Notes under the pieces: generated by a model
Databases searched by the model: none
What the model was told of the DNA's origin: nothing
Seen by the model: only the letters and a program-made list of their open reading frames with translations
Position numbers and translations under genes: made by a program
Shown: positions 8,986-21,797 of the stretch, piece by piece
How positions within the stretch are numbered: position 1 is the stretch's first letter
How the letters are laid out: each line of letters opens with the position of its first letter
Source: Lolium rigidum
Lineage: Eukaryota; Streptophyta; Magnoliopsida; Poales; Poaceae
Length of the DNA: 64,000 nt
Reading direction: 5' to 3'
NCBI RefSeq assembly: GCF_022539505.1
Contig: NC_061508.1
Span: 65,357,754 to 65,421,753, forward strand

Positions 8986-11914
8986 TGTGGCACCCCCGGG
9001 ATCAAGGTTAGACAAATACCAGATCTTCATCTGACATAAGCCTAATCTCGAGCTCGGAAGACTACAGTGAGAGAATCGGTAACACAACAGTGACTCTACG
9101 ACTCAAAAGCATATATTACAACTCTTAGCAGAGTAAGATCCAAATTATTACACGCAGAGGTCACTGACCCAACATTCAACAAGCAACGGAAGCAAATTAT
9201 GTTATTCTAAATAACAAGATAGCAAAGGGCTTAAGAAGCCATAACATAAAGCGACGTCCCAGCCCATAAGTCGCGAGGCTGCTGCCCGGGAACTCCAAAC
9301 TAACCATCGATGTTAACGTAGAAACCACCTTCGGCTGTAGCGACTTCATCCGAAACAAAAGCATGCAAAGCTGAGTACAGGGACTCAGCAAGACTTAGTA
9401 CAACCTTTTAGCAAAGCGGGTATGCGGGCTTTCTCGGTAGATCTTCTTTGCGTAAAGCCAGCTTTTCCTTTGTAAGATAAGAGAGAAGAGAAGTTCGACT
9501 ACTCAGAACCTTTAAAAGGGGATAAGAGAGCGACATCTCTATCTCTATTGATCATCATCTTGTATCCACCAATCTTCATCATCTCGAACCACTATCCTCG
9601 GATTACCCCCTCAACACCCGAAGAAGGTATCCGTAAACACACATTGGTTGCCACGTTTTACGATTAGATTCATGTTCTCTATGATCTCCACGTCCGTTCC
9701 CAAGTCGTCCATAACCGTGGACACGGCTTTTCGAAAAGATTCATAACCCTGCAGGGGTGCACAACTTTACCCACACGCGCCAACCGACTCTTAATGCCAA
9801 TATATATTAGCTCTCTTCCTTGGAGAGCCGGCGAGGGTGGTCGACCACGACCTTTACCTTGCTCGTCGCCGAGACCATGAGTCACGCGCTAAGGATTGTT
9901 CCGCCGTAACGGGTCAAGTCCCGAAGTCGGTCCTTAACGATGTGTAGCCGAGGTGGGTTTCCCGCAGAGGCCGCAACCCCCGGCCACCACGACCACGCTT
10001 ACCCGCTCTGTTATGTACCTTTAACCCCCAAGCAAAATGCAATGCATATGACCAGGTAACGCGCAAACTATGTGACTCATGGAATCTACTAGGCAAGTTA
10101 GTGAGTCGAGAGGGTACCATAATAGGGCCTCGTGTGGTTGTACGCTCGATCTTGGTTCAAGAGGCGAGAACTCGGTTCCTAGGGTCGGCAGAAACGAAAC
10201 AACCCACCACATCCCAATGTGGCCTCTCGTCCGAGCCTTTAATCATGTTTATCATCATCTCTATACTTACCACGTCAACCCGTCATGCTAGATTCATTTC
10301 ATTGTGAGGCTCCAAATCGAAGACCGGAGTAGTAGCGTAACAAACTAAGCATGGCTAAGCATAAGAGATAAAGGCTCTCGCGACGCACACATGCCAAACC
10401 TAGTTATGCTAGGAGCAGTGGATCAGGGTATCGAGGCTACAAAGGTCGGACATGCAACAGATAGGGTAACTCTATCTATCGATAAAAGACAGTTGAATCG
10501 TATGCGATATGTAGGAACCACAGATAAAAGTATTTCAAAATCATAGATGAACCAGGTTAGGGCTTGCCTTGTCCCTCAGCGGATGAGTACTGTTCTTCGG
10601 TAGTGTGGACGTCGGTCTCCGGCTCAGATCCTATCGCGAAGAACCAAATACCGGAAAGGGAAACAAACATTCACGACATGGCATAATGCAATGCGCATAC
10701 AATATGAATGATATGTCAGGTTAAAGGAATTCGGTAAACCCTAGGTGCATCGTCAAATTAAAGGGGTGCCGACATCGGACACCGCCATATGAGAGGGGTG
10801 TATTAGGGTTCTCTAATAAGCTTCACATTTAATTGTTTCAAACATGTATGAGACATGTATAAACGAATAGGAAATGTTTTTCTGATCGAAATGATATATA
10901 ATTTTATATTTTTATGATTTAATATGAATTATTTATCAATTACTGAAAAATAACAGAAATAAGAAAAAGCTTTATTGCGTCATGCTGACGTCATGCTGAC
11001 GTCAGCACGACCTTGAGCTCTCAGGTCGAGCAGCAATCGGCCGATTGAGGCCGAAATTGGGCACGTGCGTGGGGGCATCCGACTCAGCTCGACGTGGCGA
11101 GCCAAATGGTGGTGGCGCCGCCCGTTTTGGGTCGCCGGAGCATGGTCGGCGACCATGTCCGACGGCGGCGGGGCGAGTGCACGGTGCGGGGGCCGGTGGA
11201 GGAAGCAATCGGGGAGGGGAAGGGCACCACGAGCATCGGCAGCTCACCGCGAGCACGTGGAGGTTGACGGCGAGGCGAGGGAGGCCGGAGTCGCCGGCGA
11301 GAGGCGGTGGCCGGCGCGGCAGAGGTCGCTCGATTGGCGCGGTAGGGGGCTCCCCGGCGAGCGCTGCTTGGTGGAGGAGGTCGGCGGCGACACGGCGGAG
11401 CTTCTGGCGGTGTCGGCCGAGCACGGGGAGGCGCAGAACGGCGGCGACGGTGAGGTCTGCGGGGCTAGGGTTTCGGCCCGTGGCACAGAGAAGAGGAGGG
11501 GGAAGAAATGGGGCGTGCTAGGGTTGTCCACGGCGGCGGCGCGGAGCTTTGTAGGCGCTCGGGGGCGGCGGGGAGGATCCAGGCCGCCGGCGGGATCGAC
11601 GGCCTTGGCGTCGACAGGCAGCAGCCTGGCTGCCTGGAGGTAGAAGACAAGGGGGGGAATTTTATGAAAACCCCCCTAGTCTTTAGGGTTTTCTCCGGGA
11701 AAAGAAAAACAGGCTGGTTTTTATGGAAATTTGGGGTATTTTGACCCAAATTTTTCAAGGGGTTTTGCACAAAATTTTCTTAACACAAAACTACAACCAT
11801 TTGCAACATTGTTTCATAACATTTTAGTGCAAAGTTTCTCAAATTAAATGCAAATGCATGCCATGCTTATGATCAACTAACAACATTATTGATTAACAAA
11901 GTTGGTCTGTTACA
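8986..11914 (-). repeat. Element A 3' LTR
   Basis: 2929 bp, the 3' LTR in element orientation. AT-rich in its outer 2 kb and very GC-rich at 11000-11650. The long ORFs across 11000-11650 on both strands are composition artefacts. Confidence 0.93.
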
Positions 11915-11940
11915 ACTCTACCCCCCTTACAAGAATCTCG
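11915..11940 (-). promoter_or_regulatory. Element A polypurine tract
   Basis: On the minus strand the sequence just before the 3' LTR reads GTAAGGGGGGTAGAGT, a purine-rich run suited to priming plus-strand DNA synthesis. Confidence 0.7.
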
Positions 11941-11952
11941 TCCCCGAGATTC

Positions 11953-12489
11953 CTAAGTTTTAGAAAAGAAGGCAGGGTACTCAGATCGGAGACGATCCTC
12001 TCGTTCCCAGGTTGCTTCTGACTCAGAGTGATGAGACCATTGAACTTTCAGGAATTTGATGGTTTGACGCCGAGTTTTACGCTCAGCTTCATCAAGGATA
12101 CGGATAGGATACTCTCGATAGGTCAGATCCTCTTGGAGATCAAGTGTTTCGTGATCAATACCACGGATGGGATCTTTGAAGCAACGTTTGAGTTGGGAGA
12201 CATGGAAGACGTCATGAACTTCGAGAAAAGTTGGAGGGAGTTCCAACTTGTAGGCAAGTGTACCTCGTTTTGCAAGGATGCGGAAAGGACCAACATAGCG
12301 AGGAGCTAGTTTTCCTTTTATACCGAATCGATGGACACCTCTTAAAGGAGTGACTCGAAGATAAGCTTGCTCGCCAACTTCATAGCGAACTTCTTGATGA
12401 TGACGATCATAATTGCTCTTTTGACGAGACTGAGCAGCTTTCAAACGTTCTCGGATAATGCCAACTTGATCTTCAGCTTCCTTGATCAT
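11953..12489 (-). pseudogene. Element A integrase C-terminus and chromodomain
   Basis: End of the Gypsy polyprotein. The integrase C-terminal domain contains KLAPRYVGPFRI near residues 58-70 of this segment, followed by the linker VHDVFHVSQLKRC and a chromodomain-like tail with EYPIRILDEAERKTRR, KVQWSHHSESEATWERED and YPAFF just before the stop. In chromoviruses this module steers integration toward particular chromatin. The 178-codon frame is open. It joins the integrase core only through a frameshift near 12490. Confidence 0.88.
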
Positions 12490-12984
12490 GTCCGGTCCAA
12501 AGAACTGTCTTTCACCGGTTTTCGATCAATTCGAGGGGTTCGACATTTCCGTCCATAAAGAGCTTCAAAAGGCGCCATGCCCAGGCTAGATTGGAAGCTC
12601 GTTGTTATAGGAGAATTCAGCAAATGGAAGGCACTTTTCCCAATTCTTGCCGAAGGATATAACACGAGGCTCGAGCATGTCTTCAAGGATTTGATTCACC
12701 CTTTCGGTTTGACCACCGGTTTGGGGATGATAGGCCGTGCTTGAAGGAAAGATTTGTCCCCATGGAGTTTTGAAGGCTTTCCCGAACTTCGAGGTAAACA
12801 AGCTTCCACGATCGAGAGATGATCTTCTTCGGAACACCGTGAAGAGAGACTATCCGGGATATATAGAGATCTGCTAGTTGACTAGCACGAATACTTTCCC
12901 GAACAGGAAGAAAATGAGCAACCTTGGATAGACGATCCACCACTACCCATATGGAGTCATTTCCCTTTGGAGTTTTGGGAAGTC
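12490..12984 (-). pseudogene. Element A integrase catalytic core, frameshifted and split by the Copia
   Basis: Read on the minus strand: WVVVDRLSKVAHFLPVR near 12940, then in a second frame LDRGSLFTSKF with the catalytic Asp at 12811-12813, and GGQTERVNQILEDML with the catalytic Glu at 12703-12705, which gives a D-X35-E spacing. The first catalytic Asp (GMDFITGL) lies on the far side of the Copia, near 21815. At least three frames are needed between 13009 and 12486, so the copy is interrupted. Confidence 0.85.
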
Positions 12985-14772
12985 TGAAGGAGATATGCCC
13001 TAGAGGCAATAATAAAAGTAGTTATTATTTATATCTCTATGTTTATGATAAATGTTTATATGTCATGCTATAATTGTATTAGCAGAAACATTAGTACATG
13101 TGTGATATGTAGACAACAAGAAGTCCCTAGTATGCCTCTTAAACTAGCTTGTTGATTAATGGATGATTAGTTTCATAATCATGAACATTGGATGTTATTA
13201 ATAACAAGGTTATATCATTATATGAATGATGTAATGGGCACACCCATTTAAGCGTAGCATAAGATCTCGTCATTAAGTTATTTGCTATAAGCTTTCAATA
13301 CATAGTTACCTAGTCCTTATGACCATGAGATCATGTAAATCACTTATACCGGAAAGGTACTTTGATTACACCAAACACCACTGCGTAAATGGGTGGTTAT
13401 AAAGGTGGGATTAAGTATCCGGAAAGTATGAGTTGAGGCATATGGATCAACGGTGGGATTTGTCCATCCCGATGACGGATAGATATACTCTGGGCCCTCT
13501 CGGTGGAATGTTGTCTAATGTCTTGCAAGCATATGAATGAGTTCATAAGAGACCACATACCACGGTACGAGTAAAGAGTACTTGTCGGGAGACGAGGTTG
13601 AACAAGGTATAGAGTGATACCGAAGATCAAACCTCGGACAAGTAAAATATCGCGAGACAAAGGGAATTGGTAATGTTTGTGAATGGTTCATTCGATCACT
13701 AAAGTCATCGTTGAATATGTGGGAGCCATTATGGATCTCCGAGATCCCGCTATTGGTTATTGGTCGGAGTAAGTACTCAACCATGTCCGCATAGTTCTCG
13801 AACCGTAGGGTGACACACTTAAAGTTGGATGTTGAAATGGTAGTTCTTGAATATGGAATGAAGTTGGAATATTTGTTCGGAGTCCCGGATGTGATCCCGG
13901 ACATCACGAGGAGTTCCGGAATGAGTCGGAGAATAAGATTCATATATAGGATGTCATTTTATATGAATAAAATGTCGCGGAAGGTTCTATGGAAGGTTCT
14001 AGAAGGTTCTAGAAAAGTCCGGAAGAAACCACCAAGGAAGGTGGAGTCCACAAGGGACTCCACCTCCATGGCCGGCCAGCCCTAGTGGGGGTGGAGTCCC
14101 AAGTGGACTCCACCATAGGGGGCCGGCCACCCCACATGGGAGGTGGGAATCCCACCTTTGGGTGGGAGTCCTAGTTGGGCTAGGTTTGCCCCCTCCTATG
14201 GAAGGTTTTGGTTTCGGGTCTTATTCGAAGACTTGGACACCAACACTTGGGATCCACCTATATAATGAGGGGCCAAGGGAGGGGGCCGGCCACCCCTAAG
14301 ACCATAGCTTGGCCGCCCCCCTTGAGTGGCCGGCCACCCCTCCCAAACCCTAGCTTTGCTCCTCCACTTCATATTGCCCGGTTTGCTTAGCGAAGCTCCG
14401 CCGAACTTCTACACCGCCACCGAGCACCACGCCGTCGTCTTTGTCGGATTCAAGAGGAGCTACTACTTCCGCTGCCCGCTGGAACGGGGAGGTGGACGTC
14501 GTCTTCATCAACAACCGAACGTGTGGCCGAGTACGGAGGTGCTGCCCGTTCGTGGCGCGGAACCGATCGTGATCAAGATCTTCTACGCGCTTTTGCAAGC
14601 GGCAAGTGAACGTCTACCGCAGCAACAAGAGCCTCATCTTGTAGGCTTTGGAATCTCTTCAAGGGTGAGACTCGATACCCCCTCGTTGCTACCGTCTTCT
14701 AGATTGCATCTTGGCTTGGATTGCGTGTTCGCGGTAGGAAAATTTTTGTTTTCTATGCAACGTTATCCTACG
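12985..14772 (+). repeat. Element G 5' LTR
   Basis: 1788 bp. The last two bases read CG where the canonical LTR end CA is expected; the right LTR ends CTACA as usual. CACTCC-rich and GGCCGGCC-rich stretches occupy 14040-14340. Confidence 0.92.
14258..14267 (+). promoter_or_regulatory. Copia LTR TATA box
   Basis: CTATATAATG lies about 510 bp before the LTR end, following ACTTGGGATCCAC. The same box occurs in the 3' LTR at 21279-21288. Transcription would start about 30 bp downstream. Confidence 0.6.
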
Positions 14773-14773
14773 G

Positions 14774-14785
14774 TGGTATCGAGCC
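14774..14785 (+). promoter_or_regulatory. Element G primer-binding site (initiator Met tRNA)
   Basis: TGGTATCGAGCC follows the 5' LTR by one base. The complement of the plant initiator tRNA-Met 3' end is TGGTATCAGAGC, so CAGAG reads here as CGAG. The same one-base loss occurs in the PBS of element A. Confidence 0.8.
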
Positions 14786-15968
14786 GTGTCTATGCATAGA
14801 TGGTTGCACGAGTAGAACACAATGGTTTGTGGGCGTTGATGCTCTTGTTATCTTTAGTTGAGTACTTTGCATCTTTATGGCATAGTGGGATGAAGCGGCT
14901 CGGACTAACTTTACATGACCGCGTTCATGAGACTTGTTCCTCGTTCGACATGCAACTTGTATTGCATAAGAGGCTTTGCGGGTGTCTGTCTCTCCTACTA
15001 TAGTAAAGATTCAATTTACTCTTCTATTGACAACATTAGTATCAACGTTGTGGTTCATGTTCGTAGGTAGATTAGATCTATATCGAAAACCCTAAACCAC
15101 GTAAAATATGCAAACCAAATTAGAGAGCGTCTAACTTGTTTTTGCAGGGTTTGGTGATGTGATATGGCCATAATGTGATGATGAATATGTATGAGATGAT
15201 CATTATTGTATTGTGGCAACCGGCAGGAGCCTTATGGTTGTCTTTAAATTTCATGTTGAGTAGTATTTCAAAGTAGTTGTAATAGTTGCTACATGGAGGA
15301 CAATCATGAAGACGGCGCCATTGACCTTGGTGCTTCGCCGACGATGATGGAGATCATGCCCGAAGATGATGGAGATCATGTCCGTGCTTTGGAGATGAAG
15401 ATCAAAGGCGCAAAGACAAAAGGGCCATATCATATCACATATGAACTGCATGTGATGTTAATCCTTTTATGCATCTTATTTTGCTTAGATCGCGACGGTA
15501 GCATTATAAGATGATCCCTCACTAAAATCTCAAGATAATAAAGTGTTCATCCTTAGTAGCACCGTTGCCAAGACTTGTCGTTTCGAAGCATCTCGTGATG
15601 ATCGGGTGTGATAGAATCAACAAGTGCATACAACGGGTGCAAGCCGATTTGCACATGCGGATACTAAGGTGGCCTTGACGAGCCTAGCATGTACGGACAT
15701 GGTCTCGGAACACGTGATACCGAAAGGTAGAGCATGAATCATATGATTGATATGATGAACACTTTGAGTGTTCGCCATTGAAATTACACCTTGTCTCGTG
15801 ATGATCGGACTATGGTGTGGTGGATTTGGTTCGTGTGATCACTAAGACAATGCGAGGGATATTGTTTTGAGTGGGAGTTCACCTAGATTTTTTAATTATA
15901 TTGAATTAAAATTTGAACTCAATTTGTCATAAACTTAGTCTAAACTATTGCAAATATATGTTGTAGAG

Positions 15969-16904
15969 ATGGCGTCCCCAATCAATTTTAACCAGTTCCT
16001 AGAGAAAGAAAAGCTTAAGAGCAACGGTAGCAACTTCACCGAGCGGTTCCGTCATGTGAGGATCTTCCTCTCGGCGGAAATCCGCAATATGTGCTTGATG
16101 CACCGCTAGGTGACCCTCCTACGTGAAACTGAAACCGATGAAGTAAAAGCTGTTTACGAGACTCGGAAAACTCGGTACTCTCAAGTTCGGTGTGCCATCC
16201 TGTGCGATCTGGAATCCGATCTTCAAAAACGTTTTGAGCACCACGATCCTCATGAGTTGATGAAAGAGTTAAAGACTATTTTCGAGACTCATGCGGCCGT
16301 GGAATGCTATGAAGCATCGAAACATTTCTTCGATTTGTATGATGGAAGAAGGCAGCTCCATTAGTGAGCACATGCTCGCCATGACCGGGCATGCGAAGAA
16401 ACTCGGTGACTTGGGAATAGTGATTCCTAACGGTACGGGGATTAATCGTGTCCTTCAATCACTGCCACCAAGTTACAAGAACTTTGTGATGAACTACAAT
16501 ATGCGAGAACATGAACAAGGAGTTACCTGAACTTTTTGGCATGCTAAAAGCTGCTTGAGATTGAGATCAAGAAAGAGCACCAAGTGTTGATGGTCAACAA
16601 GACCACTAGTTTCAAGAAACGAGGGCAAGTCTAAGGGAAAATTCAAGAAGGGTGGCAAGAAAGCTGCCACGCCTCCTATGAAACCTAAGAACGGCCCTAA
16701 GCACGATGCTTGAGTGCTATTACTGCAAGGAGAAGGGACAACTGGAAGCGTAATTGCTCCAAGTATCCGGCTGATACGAAGAGCGGCCTTGTCAAGAAGA
16801 AGAAAGAAGGTATATCCGATATACATGTTATAGATGTTTATCTCACTGGTTCTCGTTCTAGTACCTGGGTATTTGATACTTGGTTCGGTTGCTCATATTT
16901 GTAA
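15969..16904 (+). pseudogene. Element G gag with zinc knuckle, broken
   Basis: Starts ATGGCGTCCCCAATC (MASPINFNQFLEKEKL), the usual start of Angela/BARE-type gag. Gag forms the particle that packages element RNA. The frame is lost by about 16100 and resumes piecewise (CDLESDLQKRFEHHDPHELM near 16208-16267, MRPWNAMKHRN region in another frame). A zinc knuckle (CYYCKEKG then KRNC) lies near 16717-16758. Two or more frameshifts and internal stops are present. Confidence 0.8.
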
Positions 16905-18046
16905 CTCGAAACGGGAACTAAAGAATAAACGAAGACTAATGAAAGATGAAGTGACAATGCGCGTTGGAAATGGATCCAAAGTCGATGTGATCGTTGTCGG
17001 CACACTTCCTCTACATCTACCTTCGGGATTAGTTTTAAGCCTAAATAATTGTTATTTTGTACCCGCGTTGAGCATGAACATTATATCTGGATCTTGTTTA
17101 ATGCAAGACGGTTATTCATTCAAGTACTGAGAATAATGGTTGTTCTATTTTTATGAATAATATCTTTTATGGTCGAGCACCACAAAAGAATGGCTTATTT
17201 ACGTTAGATCTCGATAGTAGTGATACGCATATACATAACATTGATGCTAAGCGAATTAAATTGAATGATAATTCTACTTATATGTGGCACTTGTCGTCTT
17301 GGTCATATTGGAGTGAAGCGCATGAAGAAACTCCATACTGATGGATTACTTGAATCACTTGACTTTGAGTCACTTGATAGATGTGAAGCATGTCTAATGG
17401 GAAAAATGACTAAGACTCCATTTTACGGTATGATGGAGCGAGCTACGACTTATTGGAAATCATACATACCGATGTGTGCGGACCAATGAGTGTAGCATCG
17501 CGCGGTGGTTATCGTTATGTTCTAACCTTCACGGATGATGCGAGTAGATATGGGTATATCTATTTCATGAAACATAAATCCGAAACTTTCGAGAAGTTTA
17601 AGGAATTTCAAAGTGAAGTAGAAAATCAACGTAACAAGAAGATAAAATTTCTACGATCCGATCGTGGAGGTGAATATCCGAGTTATGAGTTTGGCATGCA
17701 TTTAAAGAAATGCGGAATACTTTCACAATTGACACCGCCGGGAACACCACAACGAAACGGTGTATCCGAACGTCGTAATCGAACTCTCTTAGATATGGTT
17801 CGTTCTATGATGTCTCTTACTGATTTGCCATTATCATTTTGGAGTTATGCATTAGAGACAGCCGCATTCACTTTAAATAGAGCACCATCAAAATCCGTAG
17901 AAACGACACCGTATGAATTATGGTTTAATAAGAAACCTAAGTCTGTCGTTCCTGAAAGTTTGGGGTTGCGAAGCCTATGTAAAGAAGTTACAACCGGACA
18001 AGCTAGAACCCAAAGCGGAGAAATGCGTCTTCATAGGATACCCTAA
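16905..18046 (+). pseudogene. Element G protease remnant and integrase
   Basis: A protease-like segment (VGNGSKVDVIVVGTLPLHLP, 16955-17020) is followed by the GAG-pre-integrase zinc-binding part (RLGHIGVKRMKKLH and CEACLMGKM) and the integrase core. Catalytic residues are visible in a single frame starting at 17453: Asp in HTDVCGPM at 17471, Asp in RSDRGGEY and Glu in NGVSERRNRT, separated by 35 residues. Integrase inserts the cDNA into the chromosome. Frames change near 17130, 17300, 17450 and 17950. Confidence 0.88.
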
Positions 18047-19200
18047 GGAAACTATAGGGTATACTTTCTATCACAAATCCGAAGGCAAAATATTTGTTGC
18101 AAAGAACGGAACCTTTCTTGAGAAAGAATTTCTCACTAAAGAAGTGATTTGGAAGAAAAGTAGAACTCGATGAGATTAATGAATCTATACTCGTTGATCG
18201 AGTAGCGCGATGCCGGAAGTTGTACATGTACCGCCTACACCGGCAACGAGAGGAAGCTAATGATAATGATCATGAAACTTCGAACGAGGAAACTGCGAAC
18301 CTCGCGGATCGACAAGGGAACGTGCCACTCCTGATTGGTATGATCCTTGTCTAAATGTCATGATTGTGGATAACAATGATGAGGACCCTGCGACGTATGA
18401 AGAAGCAATGATGAGCCCGGATTCCAACAAATGGCAAGAAGCCATGAAATCCGAAATGGGATCCATGTATGATAACAAAGTATGGACTTTGGTAGACTTA
18501 CACGATAGCCGAAAGGCATGTCGAGAATAAATGGATCTTCAAGAGAAAAACGAGATGCTGATGGTAATATTACTGTCTATAAAGCTCGACTTGTCGCAAA
18601 GGGTTTCAGACAAATTCAAGGAGTTGACTACGATGAGACTTTCTCACACAGTAGCGAAGCTAAAATCTGTGAGGATTTTGTTAGCAATAGCTGCATTTTT
18701 CGATTATGAGATTTGGCGGATGGATGTCAAAACGGCGTTCCTTAATGGAGACATTGAGGAAGAGTTGTATATGGTACAACCCAAAGGTTTTGTCGATCCT
18801 AAAAATGCTTGACAAAGTATGCAAACTTCAGCGTTCAATCTATGGATGAAGCAAGCATCAAGAAGTTGGAACCGACGCTTTGATAAGGTGATCAAAGACT
18901 TTGGGTTTATACGGTGTCATGGAGAGGCCTGTATTTACAAGAAAGTGAGTGGGAGCTCTGTAGCATTCACGATATTATATGTAGATGACATATTATTAAT
19001 TGGGAATGATATAGAACTATTAAGCGATGTAAAAGGTTATTTGAATAATAGTTTTTCAATGAAAGACCTTGGTGAAGCATCGTATATATTAGGCATCAAG
19101 ATTTATAGAGATAGATCAAGACGCCTAATAGGGCTATCGCATGAGTACATATCTGGACAAGATTCTAAAGAAATTTAGAATGGACGAAAGTAAGAAAGGA
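18047..19200 (+). pseudogene. Element G reverse transcriptase
   Basis: Copia [21 protein letters not shown] at 18570-18630, then the region with WRMDVKTAFLNGDIEEELYM, the Copia signature around the first catalytic Asp, and the active site FTILYVDDILLIGND with YVDD at 18978-18989. Frameshifts separate the blocks near 18175, 18515, 18640 and 18810. The protein would copy element RNA into cDNA. Confidence 0.88.
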
Positions 19201-19971
19201 TTCTTACCTATGTTACCGGGCAAGGTCTTGAGTAAGACTCAAGGACCGGCTACGGCGAGATGAAAGAGAAAGGATGAGTAATATCCCCTATGCCTCGGCG
19301 ATGGGATCTATCATGTATGCCATGCTATGTACTAGACCGGATATAGCACATGCTTGTTAGTTTGACTAGCGAGATATCAAAGTGATCCGGGAATGGAACA
19401 ACTTGGACGGCGGTCAAGAATATCCTAAAGTACTTGAAAAGAACTAAGGATATGTTTCTTTGTTATGGAGGTGACCAAGAGCTCGTTGTAAATGGTTACA
19501 CCGATGCAAGTTGGAACAACTGATCCTGATGACTCTAAGTCACAATGCGGGTACGTGTTTATATTGAATGGTGTCTGCGATGAGTCTGGGCAAGCTCGAA
19601 GCGAGTGCACGGTGGCGAAGTCTTCAACGGAATCGAGTACATAGCGGCTTCGGAGGCTTCATCGGAAGCGGTATGGATGAAGAGGTTCATTGTAGAGCTC
19701 GGTGTGGTTCCTAGTGCATTGGACCCATTAATCATTTACTTGTGATAACATGGGTGCCATCGCCAATGCACAAGAGCCAAGGTCACACAAGAGGCTGAAG
19801 CATATCAAGCTGCGTTACCACTCGATTCGCGAGTACATCGAAGATGGAGAAGTAAAGATTTGCAAAGTACACACCGATGCGAATGTAGCAGATCCGTTGA
19901 CTAAAGCTCTCCCTAGGGCAAAGCATGACCAACACCAAAATGCCATGGGTGTTAGGTATATTACAATGTAA
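19201..19971 (+). pseudogene. Element G RNase H and pol C-terminus
   Basis: RNase H blocks occur in shifting frames: GYTDASWNN near 19495, SQCGYVFILNGVC near 19540, KSSTESEYIAASEA near 19620 and the C-terminal KHIKLRYHSIREYIEDGEV at 19796-19855. The reading frame ends at 19971, about 35 bp before the 3' LTR. Confidence 0.85.
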
Positions 19972-19989
19972 TCTAGATTATTGACTCTA

Positions 19990-20004
19990 GTGCAAGTGGG
20001 AGGC
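19990..20004 (+). promoter_or_regulatory. Element G polypurine tract
   Basis: AGTGCAAGTGGGAGGC lies directly before the 3' LTR. The run AAGTGGGAGG is the usual Copia plus-strand primer. Confidence 0.7.
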
Positions 20005-21792
20005 TGAAGGAGATATGCCCTAGAGGCAATAATAAAAGTAGTTATTATTTATATCTCTATGTTTATGATAAATGTTTATATGTCATGCTATAATTGTATT
20101 AACCGAAACATTAGTACATGTGTGATATGTAGACAACAAGAAGTCCCTAGTATGCCTCTTAAACTAGCTTGTTGATTAATGGATGATTAGTTTCATAATC
20201 ATGAACATTGGATGTTATTAATAACAAGGTTATATCATTATATGAATGATGTAATGGGCACACCCATTTAAGCGTAGCATAAGATCTCGTCATTAAGTTA
20301 TTTGCTATAAGCTTTCAATACATAGTTACCTAGTCCTTATGACCATGAGATCATGTAAATCACTTATACAGGAAAGGTACTTTGATTACACCAAACACCC
20401 TTTGCGTAAATGGGTGGTTATAAAGGTGGGATTAAGTATACTGGAAAGTATGAGTTGAGGCATATGGATCAACGGTGGGATTTGTCCATCCCGATGACGG
20501 ATAGATATACTCTGGGCCCTCTCGGTGGAATGTTGTCTAATGTCTTGCAAGCATATGAATGAGTTCATAAGAGACCACTTACCACGGTACGAGTAAAGAG
20601 TACTTGTCGGGAGACGAGGTTGAACAAGGTATAGAGTGATACCGAAGATCAAACCTCGGACAAGTAAAATATCGCGAGACAAAGGGAATTGGTAATGTTT
20701 GTGAATGGTTCATTCGATCACTAAAGTCATCGTTGAATATGTGGGAGCCATTATGGATCTCCGGATCCCGCTATTGGTTATTGGTCGGAGTAAGTACTCA
20801 ACCATGTCCGCATAGTTCTCGAACCGTAGGGTGACACACTTAAAGTTGGATGTTGAAATGGTAGTTCTTGAATATGGAATGAAGTTGGAATATTTGTTCG
20901 GAGTCCCGGATGTGATCCGGACATCACGAGGAGTTCGGAATGGTCCGGAGAATAAGATTCATATATAGGATGTCATTTTATATGAATAAAATGTCGCGGA
21001 AGGTTCTATGGAAGGTTCTAGAAGGTTCTAGAAAAGTCCGGAAGAAACCACCAAGGAAGGTGGAGTCCACAAGGGACTCCACCTCCATGGCCGGCCAGCC
21101 CTAGTGGGGGTGGAGTCCCAAGTGGACTCCACCATAGGGGGCCGGCCCCCCCCCCCATGGGAGGTGGGAATCCCACCTTTGGGTGGGAGTCCTAGTTGGG
21201 CTAGGTTTGCCCCCTCCTATGGAAGGTTTTGGTTTCGGGTCTTATTCGAAGACTTGGACACCAACACTTGGGATCCACCTATATAATGAGGGGCCAAGGG
21301 AGGGGGCCGGCCACCCCTAAGACCATAGCTTGGCCGCCCCCTTGAGTGGCCGGCCACCCCCTCCCAAACCCTAGCTTTGCTCCTCCACTTCATATTGCCC
21401 GGTTTGCTTAGCGAAGCTCCGCCGGACTTCTACACCGCCACCGACACCACGCCGTCGTGCTGTCGGATTCAAGAGGAGCTACTACTTCCGCTGCCCGCTG
21501 GAACGGGGAGGTGGACGTCGTCTTCATCAACAACCGAACGTGTGGCCGAGTACGGAGGTGCTGCCCGTTCGTGGCGCCGGAACCGATCGTGATCAAGATC
21601 TTCTACGCGCTTTTGCAAGCGGCAAGTGAACGTCTACCGCAGCAACAAGAGCCTCATCTTGTAGGCTTTGGAATCTCTTCAAGGGTGAGACTCGATACCC
21701 CCTCGTTGCTACCGTCTTCTAGATTGCATCTTGGCTTGGATTGCGTGTTCGCGGTAGGAAAATTTTTGTTTTCTATGCAACGTTATCCTACA
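20005..21792 (+). repeat. Element G 3' LTR
   Basis: 1788 bp, same length as the 5' LTR. It carries a run of nine or more Cs near 21145 where the other copy reads CCACCCCACA. Pairwise differences concentrate at CAG/CTG/CCG positions. Confidence 0.92.
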
Positions 21793-21797
21793 AAGTC

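Larger units (their letters stand above)
12985..21792 (+). mobile_element. Element G: Angela/BARE-like Copia retrotransposon
   Basis: Two LTRs of 1788 bp each begin TGAAGGAGATATGCCC, and the perfect TSD AAGTC lies at 12980-12984 and 21793-21797. Domain order gag, integrase, RT, RNase H is that of Ty1/Copia; LTR sequence and length place it near the Angela/BARE/WIS group. It sits inside the integrase of element A in opposite orientation. LTR identity is high, so insertion is recent, yet the ORF is broken many times. Several breaks fall at CAG/CTG contexts and may be assembly errors. Confidence 0.93.

Noticed and set aside
11002..11770. Overlapping long ORFs on both strands in the GC-rich part of the element A 3' LTR (repeated at 27785-28591 in the other LTR)
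   Set aside because: Open in several frames at once because of high GC; inside an LTR; no domain; frames differ between the two LTR copies.
14326..14799. 157-codon ORF at the end of the Copia LTR
   Set aside because: Spans LTR end, PBS and leader; not conserved in length in the other LTR; no recognisable product.
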